Shown: positions 35,836 through 45,005 of the stretch, in pieces
Position numbering within the stretch: the stretch's first letter is position 1
Layout: each line of letters starts with the position of its first letter
Assembly (NCBI RefSeq): GCF_900129115.1
Contig: NZ_FQUR01000013.1
Span: 1-64,000 of the forward strand
DNA from: Thermoanaerobacter uzonensis DSM 18761
Lineage (GTDB): Bacteria > Bacillota > Thermoanaerobacteria > Thermoanaerobacterales > Thermoanaerobacteraceae
Direction: 5' to 3'
Length of the DNA: 64,000 nucleotides
The notes under the pieces: model-generated
The model's input: only the letters and a program-made list of their open reading frames with translations
What the model was told of the DNA's origin: nothing
Databases searched by the model: none
Position numbers and translations under genes: made by a program

Positions 35836-36456
35836 TTATGATTCCCCCTTAGCAGTATTGGTCTCTCTCATAAAAATATACTGCTGCACTATTTGAAATA
35901 TATTACTTGTAACCCAATATATTCCTATACCTGCTGGCAAAGAAACAGTTACCCACCCCATAAAGATTGACATCATTATATTCATAGAATTTTGACTTTT
36001 GTCCGTTGCTATCATGGCAGAAGATATATAAGTAGTTACAGCAGCTAAAATAGGAATTATATAATAAGGGTCCTTTTGCGCAAGACTATGCATCCATAAA
36101 AAAGAAGCAGTTGAAAAAGCCGGATAAGTTCTAAGCATCGCAAAAAGTGGCCACAATATTATCAAAGGCAAAAGCATAGGTAAACATCCGCCAAAGGGAT
36201 TTACTTTCTTCTCTTGATACAATTTCATTGTTTCCATATTTAATTTTTGAGGGTCTTTAGCATACTTCTTCTGAAGCTCCTGCACAAGAGGCTGTATTTC
36301 TTTCATCTTTTTCATCGTACTCATTTGCTGCATATAAAAAGGCAAAAGAAGTATCCTTATTAAAATAGTAAAAATAATTATAGCAATACCATAATTTCCT
36401 ACATAATGATGTATAAATTCTAACAATTGTCCTAAATACATAGCAATTGTTGCCAT
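35836..36456 (-). CDS. yidC: Membrane protein insertase YidC (SpoIIIJ/Oxa1 family)
   Basis: 206 residues with five predicted membrane spans. The conserved Arg sits in FTILIRILLLPF, and EIQPLVQELQKKYAKDPQKL is the cytoplasmic hairpin. GGCLPMLLPLIILWPLF is also typical. It has no lipoprotein signal peptide, so it is the short form. It inserts membrane proteins and, as SpoIIIJ, is needed in sporulation in relatives. Confidence 0.94.
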   Translation of the reverse strand: MATIAMYLGQLLEFIHHYVGNYGIAIIIFTILIRILLLPFYMQQMSTMKKMKEIQPLVQELQKKYAKDPQKLNMETMKLYQEKKVNPFGGCLPMLLPLIILWPLFAMLRTYPAFSTASFLWMHSLAQKDPYYIIPILAAVTTYISSAMIATDKSQNSMNIMMSIFMGWVTVSLPAGIGIYWVTSNIFQIVQQYIFMRETNTAKGES

Positions 36457-36473
36457 AATATACCTCCAAAAGT

Positions 36474-36683
36474 TTATTTTACAGGGTCATATCCCCCAGG
36501 ATTAAAGGGATTGCACCTTAAAATTCTCCAAATAGACATAATCCCGCCTTTTAAAAGTCCATATTTTGATATTGCTTCTATAGAATATTGAGAACAAGTT
36601 GGATAAAATCTACAGGTCCTTGGCTTCATAGGCGAAATATATTTTTGATACACCTTAATTAAAAAAATAACAACATTTTTCAT
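36474..36683 (-). CDS. yidD: Membrane protein insertion factor YidD
   Basis: 69 residues. [20 protein letters not shown] and [20 protein letters not shown] are the YidD family signatures. It helps YidC. Overlaps rnpA by 4 bases. Confidence 0.95.
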   Translation of the reverse strand: MKNVVIFLIKVYQKYISPMKPRTCRFYPTCSQYSIEAISKYGLLKGGIMSIWRILRCNPFNPGGYDPVK

Positions 36684-37030
36684 TTTTCATTCCCCGCATA
36701 AATAGGTGTTTTCATAATTAATTTTTTAATAGAACTTTTTAAAGTGTGAAAATCAGCCTCTACAATTTTCCCTCTTGCGACAAAAATTATATCAAAACCT
36801 GTTTTTAACTCAATATCTAAAAGTCTAAAACTTTCATGTAAAAGCCTTCTAACTCTATTTCTTACAACACTTTTACCTATTTTTTTACTCACTGAATAGC
36901 CAACTCTATTAAAGCCCAAATTATTTTCCATAAAATACATTACAATTAACTGATTAGCAACAGATTTGCCATTTGAATAAACCTTTTTAAATTCATAACT
37001 CTTTTTAATTTTTACAATCTTGTTACTCAT
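36680..37030 (-). CDS. rnpA: Ribonuclease P protein component
   Basis: 116 residues. The RNR signature reads [20 protein letters not shown]. It supports cleavage of pre-tRNA 5' leaders by the RNase P RNA, which is not in this window. It is in the rpmH-rnpA-yidD-yidC-jag operon. Confidence 0.95.
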   Translation of the reverse strand: MSNKIVKIKKSYEFKKVYSNGKSVANQLIVMYFMENNLGFNRVGYSVSKKIGKSVVRNRVRRLLHESFRLLDIELKTGFDIIFVARGKIVEADFHTLKSSIKKLIMKTPIYAGNEK

Positions 37031-37066
37031 TTATACCTCCGGATTGTAAAAAAGGCCCTAAAGGCC

Positions 37067-37201
37067 TCACGCTGTCAATCTATGTCTACCTTTTTGTCTT
37101 CTTCTTTTTAAAACATTGCGACCACTTTTGGTAGACATCCTCTTTCTAAAACCGTGTACTTTTTTTCTATGTCTTTTTTTGGGTTGATAAGTGCGAAGCA
37201 T
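37067..37201 (-). CDS. rpmH: 50S ribosomal protein L34
   Basis: 44 residues. It starts at ATG 37201 behind GGAGGTG and ends at TGA 37067. [20 protein letters not shown] followed by [20 protein letters not shown] is the full L34 sequence. First gene of the leftward operon from oriC. Confidence 0.97.
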   Translation of the reverse strand: MLRTYQPKKRHRKKVHGFRKRMSTKSGRNVLKRRRQKGRHRLTA

Positions 37202-37709
37202 TGCCACACCTCCTAAAACCTAAAAAATGCTATAAAAATTATAACGTTAATTAAGGAGGATGTCAACAAGACTTTTTAAAATAAGAAAATTATCAACAAC
37301 CTAAGAATTATCTACACCCAGCTGTAGACAAAATTATTTTTCTTATTGATAATCTGTTGATAATTTGTTATTATAAAATTAAACTGTTGATAACTTAAAT
37401 AAATTGTAGCCACAAAAATAACAACTTATTCACATGTTGTTGATAAATTTGTGGATAAGTTGTTATTTCAATGTTAGTTTTCTTATTCATTATACTTATA
37501 ATGTAGGTATTTTAATTTTTTTATCTATTTTTTTATTAAAATATTTTTTATCAACAATATATGTATATGTGTTTTTGCAAAAGTTATCAAATTAAAAAAT
37601 TCACAAAATCAAATCTAATTTACTAACAACCAAATTAAACCGATATATATTATACCACCCTTTTAAATAAGTTATCCACATTTTATTGATGGGCTTAGGA
37701 GGTCATACA
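37202..37709. other. oriC: oriC, main part (rpmH-dnaA intergenic)
   Basis: It holds many DnaA boxes. Perfect TTATCCACA sites are at 37672-37680 and 37450-37458 (reverse). Close variants are at 37290 (TTATCAACA), 37308 (TTATCTACA), 37355, 37385 and 37438 (all TGTTGATAA), 37426 (TTATTCACA) and 37548 (TTATCAACA). Stretches between 37460 and 37670 are extremely AT-rich and could be the unwinding element. The gene orientation switches here, as expected for a bidirectional origin. Confidence 0.92.
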
Positions 37710-39041
37710 ATGTATGGAGATCATCGCCAAACATGGGAGAGGATAGTGGAAGTCATAAAAAGTGAGCTTACCCCCACCAGCTATAACACTTGGTTAGTTC
37801 ACATAAAACCATTAGCAATCATTGATGATGTACTATTTTTAAGTACCCCTAACACTTTTACAAAAAATATAATAAATGGAAGATATATAAATATCATCTA
37901 TGATGCTGCTTCAAAAGCCTCAAATAAACTATACAACATAAAAATATTGTCAGAAGACGAAGAAGAATATAGAGAAATTAAAGAATCTATCGAAAAAGAA
38001 AACTTAACTGAATCCACTACTCTTTCCACCCTAAATCCAAAATATACTTTTGATACTTTTGTAGTTGGAAACAGCAATAAACTTGCTCACGCTGCATGTC
38101 TTGCAGTAGCTCAAGCTCCTGCAAAAGCGTATAACCCTTTATTTATTTATGGAGGAGTGGGTTTAGGTAAAACCCATTTAATGCATGCAATAGGGCACTT
38201 TATCAATAAACATCAAAGTGGTTACAAAATAATGTACGTTACGTCAGAAACGTTTACAAATGAGCTGGTTAACTCCATAAAAGACGACAAAAACGAAGAA
38301 TTTAGAAACAAGTACAGAAACATTGACGTCCTTCTAATAGATGATATTCAATTTATAGCAAAAAAAGAACGAACTCAAGAAGAATTTTTCCATACTTTTA
38401 ACACTCTTTACGAAGCCAACAAGCAAATAGTTATCTCCAGTGATAGACCACCAAAAGAAATTCCAACTTTAGAAGAGAGACTAAGGTCAAGGTTTGAATG
38501 GGGTTTAATTGCGGATATACAGCCACCAGATTATGAAACAAGAATTGCAATACTTAAGAAAAAAGCTCAATCAGAAAATCTAAATATACCCGACGAAGTT
38601 TTAGCTTATGTGGCAGAAAAAATCCAATCAAACATAAGAGAGTTAGAAGGAGCGTTAATAAGAATCGTAGCTTTTTCAAATCTTACAAAATCTAATATAG
38701 ATTTAGAATTAGCTAAGCATGCTTTAAAAGAAATTGTATCCAATAAAACGAGAGAAATAACTGTAAAACTCATACAAGAAGAAGTTTGCAAGTACTATAA
38801 CATAAAACTAGAAGATTTCAGGTCCCGCAAAAGGACAAAAAACATAGCTTATCCGCGGCAAATTGCAATGTACTTAGCGAGAGAACTGACAGATTTATCT
38901 CTTCCAAAGATAGGAGAAGAATTTGGAAAAGACCATACTACTGTAATCCATGCCTATGAAAAAATCTCTAGTGAAATAAAACAAGATGAACTTCTCTCAA
39001 GGCAGATTGAAGAACTTAAAAAGAGAATAAAAGGTTTTTAA
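37710..39041 (+). CDS. dnaA: Chromosomal replication initiator DnaA
   Basis: 443 residues from ATG 37710, chosen because TTAGGAGG precedes it by 7 bases; an upstream TTG (37686) is less likely. Domain I is about 1-80. The AAA+ domain has [18 protein letters not shown] and LLIDDIQF. The DNA-binding domain IV ends with [14 protein letters not shown]. It binds the boxes on both sides of its own gene. No intein and no truncation. Confidence 0.98.
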   Translation: MYGDHRQTWERIVEVIKSELTPTSYNTWLVHIKPLAIIDDVLFLSTPNTFTKNIINGRYINIIYDAASKASNKLYNIKILSEDEEEYREIKESIEKENLTESTTLSTLNPKYTFDTFVVGNSNKLAHAACLAVAQAPAKAYNPLFIYGGVGLGKTHLMHAIGHFINKHQSGYKIMYVTSETFTNELVNSIKDDKNEEFRNKYRNIDVLLIDDIQFIAKKERTQEEFFHTFNTLYEANKQIVISSDRPPKEIPTLEERLRSRFEWGLIADIQPPDYETRIAILKKKAQSENLNIPDEVLAYVAEKIQSNIRELEGALIRIVAFSNLTKSNIDLELAKHALKEIVSNKTREITVKLIQEEVCKYYNIKLEDFRSRKRTKNIAYPRQIAMYLARELTDLSLPKIGEEFGKDHTTVIHAYEKISSEIKQDELLSRQIEELKKRIKGF

Positions 39042-39080
39042 CATATAAACAGGGATAACCCTGTTTATATGTTTTAAAAT
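39041..39080 (+). terminator. Terminator of dnaA
   Basis: Perfect 14-base stem ACATATAAACAGGG-ATAA-CCCTGTTTATATGT, followed by TTTAAAATTTTTT. It overlaps the stop codon and implies that dnaN has its own promoter. Confidence 0.85.
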
Positions 39081-39275
39081 TTTTTGTCTGTGAATATTGT
39101 TAATAATTTTAAATAATTGTCCAAAAGTTATTCACAGACAATTATCGACTTTTTCTCTGCTTTACAAACTCTTACTAACAAAATAACACTTTCTATTACT
39201 ACGACTACTAAGTGTTTATCTTATCTATTATATGATTTGATTCAAAAAATATTCTCAAAAACAGGAGTGAAAAAA
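39081..39275. other. oriC, second part (dnaA-dnaN intergenic)
   Basis: It contains TGTGAATAT (39089-39097) and TTATTCACA (39128-39136), DnaA-box-like sites in inverted order around an AT-rich run. This matches the bipartite origin layout known in Bacillus. It should also carry the dnaN promoter. Confidence 0.65.
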
Positions 39276-40388
39276 ATGAAATTCGTGTGTGACAAAAATT
39301 CATTATTTGAAGGAGTAAATATTGCAATAAGGGGGGTATCCTCCCGTACTACTCTTCCTATTCTTCAAGGTATAAAAATCTCGGCTTTAAAAAGTCAGGT
39401 CAAATTTTCAGGAACTGATTTGGACATAGGAATAGAATGTCAAATTCCTGCGGTGGTAGAAGAAGAGGGTGAAATAGTAGTACCTGCAAAAATTTTTTCG
39501 GAATTAGTTCGGAAATTGCCTGAGGGAGATGTAAAAATAGAAAGTGATTCTCAAAACACAGTAAATGTAGTTTGCGATAGTATAAATTTCACTATTGCAG
39601 GAAGTGATGCTTTAGAGTTTCCTGAAATTCCTAAAGTATCTAAAGAAAATTCTTTTAAGTTGACGCAAAATATTCTAAAAGACTTAATAAGAAAAACGGT
39701 CTTTTGTATTGCCCAGGAGCAAACAAGACCTATTTTGACAGGTGTTCTATTTGAAGTGTTTCAAAATGAAGTTAAAGCAGTAGCTTTAGATGGATTTAGA
39801 ATGGCTATATATTCTTATCAGAGTGAGGAAAAATTCTTTGAAGAGGATATAGAAAAATATTCTATAGTAATTCCAGGTAAAACTTTAGAAGAGATATACA
39901 GAATCTTAAAAGATGAGGAAACGGAGATAGAGATATACCACACTGCTAATCAAGTGTTATTCCAAATTGAAAATACAAAGGTAATATCGCGGCTTTTAGA
40001 AGGAAGCTTTATAAACTATAATGCTGTTTTACCTAAAGATTATAAGACTGAAGTGGTAGTCAAAAGAGAAGTTTTAACTGAAAGTATTGAAAGAGCTTCA
40101 CTAATTGCAGAAAGCAAAAATAATTTGATTAAGTTTGAGATTGGTGATAAATTTATTACTGTCTCTTCTAATTCTGAAAAGGGTAAAATGGTAGAAAAGA
40201 TAGAAGTCGATGTAAAAGGAATCTTTCTTGAGATCGCTTTTAACTCAAGATATTTATTGGATTCTTTAAGAGCTATCGATGAAGAGGAAATAACACTTTA
40301 TTTCATAAATAGTATAAATCCGTTAATAATAAAACCTATAGGAAGTAAAGATTATCTTTATATGATACTTCCTGTAAAGCTCAATTAA
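39276..40388 (+). CDS. dnaN: DNA polymerase III beta sliding clamp
   Basis: 370 residues from ATG 39276, behind ACAGGAGTG; the longer frame upstream to 39117 lies in origin DNA and is not used. MKFVCDKNSLFEGVNIAIRG, VVPAKIFSELVRKLP and DGFRMAIY are clamp motifs, and the C-terminal end MILPVKLN fits. It is the processivity ring of the replicase. Confidence 0.96.
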   Translation: MKFVCDKNSLFEGVNIAIRGVSSRTTLPILQGIKISALKSQVKFSGTDLDIGIECQIPAVVEEEGEIVVPAKIFSELVRKLPEGDVKIESDSQNTVNVVCDSINFTIAGSDALEFPEIPKVSKENSFKLTQNILKDLIRKTVFCIAQEQTRPILTGVLFEVFQNEVKAVALDGFRMAIYSYQSEEKFFEEDIEKYSIVIPGKTLEEIYRILKDEETEIEIYHTANQVLFQIENTKVISRLLEGSFINYNAVLPKDYKTEVVVKREVLTESIERASLIAESKNNLIKFEIGDKFITVSSNSEKGKMVEKIEVDVKGIFLEIAFNSRYLLDSLRAIDEEEITLYFINSINPLIIKPIGSKDYLYMILPVKLN

Positions 40389-40408
40389 AAATAAGAGGTG
40401 TTTTTTAA

Positions 40409-40615
40409 ATGATAGAAGTGCCTATAGAGACGGAACATATTACTTTAGGGCAATTTTTAAAGTATATGAAAATATGTCAGACTGGAGGACAAGCAAAGCA
40501 ATTTGTTTTAGAAGGAAAAGTTAAAGTAAATGGCTCAATAGAATTAAAAAGAGGTAAAAAACTTCGCAAAAATGATATAATTGAGGTAGAGGGTAAAACT
40601 TATATCATAAAGTGA
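40409..40615 (+). CDS. rlbA: S4-domain ribosome-associated protein RlbA (YaaA)
   Basis: 68 residues. It has the S4 RNA-binding fold (ITLGQFLKYMKICQTGGQAK, VKVNGSIELKRGKKLRKND). Conserved between dnaN and recF in firmicutes. Confidence 0.9.
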   Translation: MIEVPIETEHITLGQFLKYMKICQTGGQAKQFVLEGKVKVNGSIELKRGKKLRKNDIIEVEGKTYIIK

Positions 40616-40625
40616 GGAATTTAAC

Positions 40626-41714
40626 TTGTATGTGAAGGAGCTATTTGTCGACAATTTTAGAAATTTACAAAAGCAAAAAATAGAATTTTGCGAAGGAATA
40701 AATATATTTTATGGTTTAAATGCACAAGGAAAGAGCAATCTATTAGAAAGTATTAGGCTTTTAAGTATGGGAAGGTCTTTTAGAGGAAGTAAAACTACAC
40801 AACTGATAAAATTTGGAGAAGATTATTTTTATGTAAAAGCAATAATTTGTCAAGAAAATAACGATAAAAAAATAGAATTTGGATACAAGAAAAAAGAAAA
40901 TAAAGTCATTAAAATAAATGGCAATAAAATAAAGTCGGCTTCTGAACTTTTAGGTCAACTTTTAACAGTCATTTTTTCTCCTGAAGATTTAAACATAATA
41001 AAAGAAGGACCTTCCCATCGCAGAAAATATTTAGATTCTTGTATATCTATCGTTGAAAAGAATTATCTTTATAACCTCATGCAATATAATAAAATACTGA
41101 TAAATAGAAATAAGCTATTAAAAAACATAAAAGAAGGGAAAAGTAAAAATATATTAGAAATTTTTGATGACCAATTAGTTGAATACGGGGCAAAAATAAT
41201 TGTGGTGAGACAAAATTATTTAAAAAATATAGAAATTAATATAAAAAAATTTTTACTTGAAATTTCCAATGAAACAGCAGAAATTGTCTACCTAAATAGT
41301 GTTGGACTTAAGGATGCTTCAGATGAAAAAATAGTTAAAAAAAGATTAAAAGAAAAACTATTAAAGAATATAGATTTAGATTTAAAGTATCTTACAACAC
41401 AAGTTGGGCCTCATAGGGAAGATTTTAAGATTATTATAAACGGATATGATTCGAGAGTATATTCTTCTCAAGGTCAACAGCGAACAGTGGCTTTATGCCT
41501 TAAATTATCAGAGTTTGAAATTTTAAAAAAGGAAACTGGTGAAAAACCCATACTGCTTCTAGATGATGTAATGTCAGAGTTAGATGAAAATAGAAAGAAA
41601 TATATCTTAGAAAAATTACAGGGTTTTCAGACTTTTATAACCCATACTACAAAAAGAGATTTAAAAGGAGATTGTTATTTTAAGATATCTAATGGGTCTG
41701 TCATTAAAGAATAG
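40626..41714 (+). CDS. recF: DNA replication and repair protein RecF
   Basis: 362 residues. LFVDNFRNLQKQKIEF, Walker A GLNAQGKSNLLES, signature SQGQQRTVALCLKLSE and Walker B ILLLDDVMSELD are all present. It loads RecA at gaps. The start is TTG with a weak site, close to rlbA. Confidence 0.95.
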   Translation: MYVKELFVDNFRNLQKQKIEFCEGINIFYGLNAQGKSNLLESIRLLSMGRSFRGSKTTQLIKFGEDYFYVKAIICQENNDKKIEFGYKKKENKVIKINGNKIKSASELLGQLLTVIFSPEDLNIIKEGPSHRRKYLDSCISIVEKNYLYNLMQYNKILINRNKLLKNIKEGKSKNILEIFDDQLVEYGAKIIVVRQNYLKNIEINIKKFLLEISNETAEIVYLNSVGLKDASDEKIVKKRLKEKLLKNIDLDLKYLTTQVGPHREDFKIIINGYDSRVYSSQGQQRTVALCLKLSEFEILKKETGEKPILLLDDVMSELDENRKKYILEKLQGFQTFITHTTKRDLKGDCYFKISNGSVIKE

Positions 41715-41725
41715 GGGGTCAAAAA

Positions 41726-41983
41726 ATGTACGTCCATTTAGGCGGCAACGTAGTAGTCCCTGATAAAGACATTATAGCTATTTTTGACATGAGTGTTGTA
41801 ACTACGTCGGAGGCTACTGTGCAATTTTTGAAGATAGCTGAAGAAGAGGGATTTGTTGTCAGAATTTCTGACGAAAAGCCGAAGTCTTTTATAATCACAG
41901 AAAGGGATAAGAGAAGTATTATTTATCTATCACCAATTTCTGCTTTTACCCTTATAAGAAGGACACAAAAAATAGAGGAATAG
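41726..41983 (+). CDS. remB: Extracellular matrix regulator RemB (YaaB, DUF370)
   Basis: 85 residues. MYVHLGGNVVVPDKDIIAIF identifies DUF370 (RemB/YaaB). In Bacillus it supports matrix gene expression. It lies between recF and gyrB there, but here a GH31 gene and three minus-strand genes follow. Confidence 0.9.
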   Translation: MYVHLGGNVVVPDKDIIAIFDMSVVTTSEATVQFLKIAEEEGFVVRISDEKPKSFIITERDKRSIIYLSPISAFTLIRRTQKIEE

Positions 41984-41995
41984 GGAGGTATTAAA

Positions 41996-44260
41996 TTGTA
42001 TCAAAAAACATCAGAAGGAATTATTTTGAGAAATAAAGAAAGAAAGTTAGAGCTTAGGGTATTAAGCGATAAGATTATTAACGTTTTTGTAAGTGATAAA
42101 GAAGAAAAAAGGAAAGATACAATTGCAATAGAAAGAAAAGAATACGATATTCCTGAGTTTAGTATAAGTGAGGAATTAGAAGGTATATTAATTGAAACTA
42201 ATTCTTTAAAAGTAAAAATAAACAAAAATGACCTTTCTGTGAGTTTCTTAGATAAAAATGAAAATATGATTAATGAGGATTACAATGGAGGAGTAAAATT
42301 TAGTGAAACAGATGTTAGATGCTATAAAAAGTTAAGAGAAGACCATTTTTACGGTTTTGGAGAAAAAGCAGGATATCTCGACAAAAAAGGCGAAAGGTTA
42401 GAGATGTGGAATACAGATGAATTTATGACTCACAACCAGACTACAAAACTTTTATATGAGTCTTACCCTTTTTTCATAGGAATAAACGATTATCACACTT
42501 ACGGAATATTTTTGGACAATAGCTTTAGGTCTTTTTTTGATATGGGACAGGAAAGCCAAGAATACTATTATTTTGGGGCCTATGGAGGTCAAATGAATTA
42601 TTACTTTATTTATGGAGAAGACATAAAAGAGGTTGTAGAGAATTATACATATCTCACTGGAAGGATAAATCTTCCACCTTTATGGGCATTGGGAAATCAG
42701 CAGAGCAGGTACAGCTATACTCCACAGGAGAAAGTATTGGAAATTGCAAAAACTTTTAGAGAAAAAGATATTCCTTGTGACGTGATATATCTCGATATAG
42801 ATTATATGGAAGGATATAGAGTTTTCACATGGAATAAAGATACATTTAAAAATTATAAAGAAATGCTAAAGCAGCTTAAAGAAATGGGATTTAAAGTAGT
42901 GACAATTGTAGATCCAGGAGTTAAAAGAGATTACAACTACCATGTTTACAGAGAAGGAATTGAAAAGGGTTATTTTGTAAAGGATAAGTATGGTATAACC
43001 TACGTTGGAAAAGTATGGCCAGGGGAAGCTTGTTTTCCTGACTTTTTACAAGAAGAAGTGAGATATTGGTGGGGTGAAAAGCACAGAGAATTTATAAATG
43101 ATGGCATTGATGGTATATGGAATGATATGAATGAGCCAGCTGTGTTTGAAACTCCTACTAAAACTATGCCAGAGGATAATATTCATATTTTAGATGGAGA
43201 AAAGGTACTTCACAAAGAGGTTCACAATGTCTATGCAAATTATATGGCAATGGCAACAAGAGATGGTTTACTAAGAATAAGACCTAATGAAAGGCCTTTT
43301 GTTTTGACAAGAGCTGCTTTTTCAGGAATACAAAGGTATGCGGCAATGTGGACGGGGGATAATAGAAGCTTGTACGAACACCTTCTTATGATGATGCCAA
43401 TGATAATGAACATAGGTTTATCTGGACAACCGTTTGCAGGAGCAGATGTTGGAGGATTTGAAGGAGATTGCTATGAAGAACTTTTTATAAGGTGGATAGA
43501 GGCAGCTACCTTTACTCCCTTTTTAAGAGTGCATTCTGCAATAGGAACAAAAGACCAAGAGCCATGGTCTTTTGGTAAAAGAGCAGAAGATATTTCTCGA
43601 AAATATATAAAAATAAGATATGAAATTTTACCTTACTTATATGATTTGTTTTACATCGCCTCTCAAAAAGGTTATCCTATCATGAGGCCATTGGTTTTTG
43701 AGTATCAAGGAGATGAAAATACTCATAAGATATACGATGAATTTATGTTGGGAGAAGGTCTTTTAGTTGCTCCTGTATATCTTCCTTCAAAAGAAAGAAG
43801 AGAGGTTTATTTACCTGAAGGAATCTGGTATGATTACTGGACGGGAAAAGAATTCAAAGGAAAAAACTATTACCTTGTGGATGCTCCTATAGATGTAATA
43901 CCTCTTTTTGTAAAAGAAGGAGGAATACTGTTAAAACAGCAGCCTCAGTCTTTTATAGGGGAAAAGAAGCTGGAAGAATTAACAGTGGAGATATACAAAG
44001 GGAAAGAGGGACATTATCTCCATTATGAAGATGATGGAGAATCTTTCGCTTATACTAAAGGGGTTTATAACCTCTTTGATATAAGTTTTTGTTATAAAGA
44101 AGGAAGAATGGATATAAAATTTGATAAAATTCACTTTGGCTATGACAAAGGAGTTAAAAAGTATAAATTTATATTTAAAAATTTTGATGATATTAAAGAG
44201 GTTAAGATAAACGGCGAAAAATTTGATAGGGAAAGTTGTGTGTTTGAGTTAAAAAAATAG
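41996..44260 (+). CDS. GH31 alpha-glucosidase
   Basis: 754 residues. The catalytic nucleophile is in GIWNDMNEPAVF and the acid/base in MWTGDNRSLYEHL. GFGEKAGYLDKKGERLEMWN and FAGADVGGFEGD are also family motifs. There is no signal peptide, so it acts in the cytosol, probably on maltose, isomaltose or short oligosaccharides; a xylosidase-type substrate is less likely. It starts at TTG behind GGGAGG and is linked to remB by 12 bases. The place, between replication genes, is unusual. Confidence 0.93.
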   Translation: MYQKTSEGIILRNKERKLELRVLSDKIINVFVSDKEEKRKDTIAIERKEYDIPEFSISEELEGILIETNSLKVKINKNDLSVSFLDKNENMINEDYNGGVKFSETDVRCYKKLREDHFYGFGEKAGYLDKKGERLEMWNTDEFMTHNQTTKLLYESYPFFIGINDYHTYGIFLDNSFRSFFDMGQESQEYYYFGAYGGQMNYYFIYGEDIKEVVENYTYLTGRINLPPLWALGNQQSRYSYTPQEKVLEIAKTFREKDIPCDVIYLDIDYMEGYRVFTWNKDTFKNYKEMLKQLKEMGFKVVTIVDPGVKRDYNYHVYREGIEKGYFVKDKYGITYVGKVWPGEACFPDFLQEEVRYWWGEKHREFINDGIDGIWNDMNEPAVFETPTKTMPEDNIHILDGEKVLHKEVHNVYANYMAMATRDGLLRIRPNERPFVLTRAAFSGIQRYAAMWTGDNRSLYEHLLMMMPMIMNIGLSGQPFAGADVGGFEGDCYEELFIRWIEAATFTPFLRVHSAIGTKDQEPWSFGKRAEDISRKYIKIRYEILPYLYDLFYIASQKGYPIMRPLVFEYQGDENTHKIYDEFMLGEGLLVAPVYLPSKERREVYLPEGIWYDYWTGKEFKGKNYYLVDAPIDVIPLFVKEGGILLKQQPQSFIGEKKLEELTVEIYKGKEGHYLHYEDDGESFAYTKGVYNLFDISFCYKEGRMDIKFDKIHFGYDKGVKKYKFIFKNFDDIKEVKINGEKFDRESCVFELKK

Positions 44261-44285
44261 AGGTATTTTGCCTCTATTTTTTTAC
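44253..44285. terminator. Bidirectional terminator between the GH31 gene and gatD
   Basis: AAAAATAGAGG-TATTTTG-CCTCTATTTTT overlaps both convergent stop codons and has runs of T on each strand. Confidence 0.85.
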
Positions 44286-45005
44286 AAATCTTTCTATCAA
44301 AGATTGTTTAGCGTGTTGTTCTAAAAAGTCATCCAAGGGAATTAATTCTACTTTTCCATATTTTCTCTTTAAAGCATTTTCAATTAAAATATCTGCAAAT
44401 TCGGGATTTTTGGGAAGTACTGGGCCATGGAGATATGTTCCATACACATTTTTATAAATGCATCCTTCTGTTTTATCTTCTCCATTATTTCCACTTCCAA
44501 TTATTACTTTTCCTAAAGGATTAGATTTTCCAAGATAGGTTTTTCCGGAATGATTTTCAAAGCCTACCATTTTGAAGCTTTTTCTATTTATATTTGCTTC
44601 AATTACCACATTTCCTATCATCCTTTTGGTAGAAGCAATAGTCCACATATCTAATATACCAACACCTTCTAATTTATCACCTTTTGAGGTTTGATAATAA
44701 TTTCCTAAAAGTTGATACCCACCGCATATACCTAATACTGTTAAACCGTCTTCAATAGCTGTTTTAAGATTTTTTCCCTTTTTAATTGTTAAATCGTCGC
44801 TTACAATTTTTTGTTCTCTATCAGATCCACCTCCTAAAAAAAGTATATCTATATCAGCAAAATTCGTGTTTGAATCTACTGTAATTGATTTTACTTCGGT
44901 TTCAATGTTTCGCCACTCACATCTTCTTTTTAATGCCAAAATATTTCCCAAGTCCCCGTATAAATTTAATAAGTCTGGATACATATGGCCAATGACAAGT
45001 TTCAT
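44274..45005 (-). CDS. gatD: Lipid II glutamine amidotransferase subunit GatD
   Basis: 243 residues. It is a class I glutaminase-like (CobB/CobQ type) protein with catalytic Cys in LGICGGYQLLG and His in GTYLHGPVLPKNPEFAD. With MurT it amidates D-glutamate to D-isoglutamine in lipid II. It overlaps murT by 4 bases. Confidence 0.92.
   Translation of the reverse strand: MKLVIGHMYPDLLNLYGDLGNILALKRRCEWRNIETEVKSITVDSNTNFADIDILFLGGGSDREQKIVSDDLTIKKGKNLKTAIEDGLTVLGICGGYQLLGNYYQTSKGDKLEGVGILDMWTIASTKRMIGNVVIEANINRKSFKMVGFENHSGKTYLGKSNPLGKVIIGSGNNGEDKTEGCIYKNVYGTYLHGPVLPKNPEFADILIENALKRKYGKVELIPLDDFLEQHAKQSLIERFVKK

Noticed and set aside
39117..39275. Extended N-terminus of DnaN
   Set aside because: The extra 53 residues fall in origin DNA with DnaA boxes; ATG 39276 has the ribosome-binding site and gives the family start.
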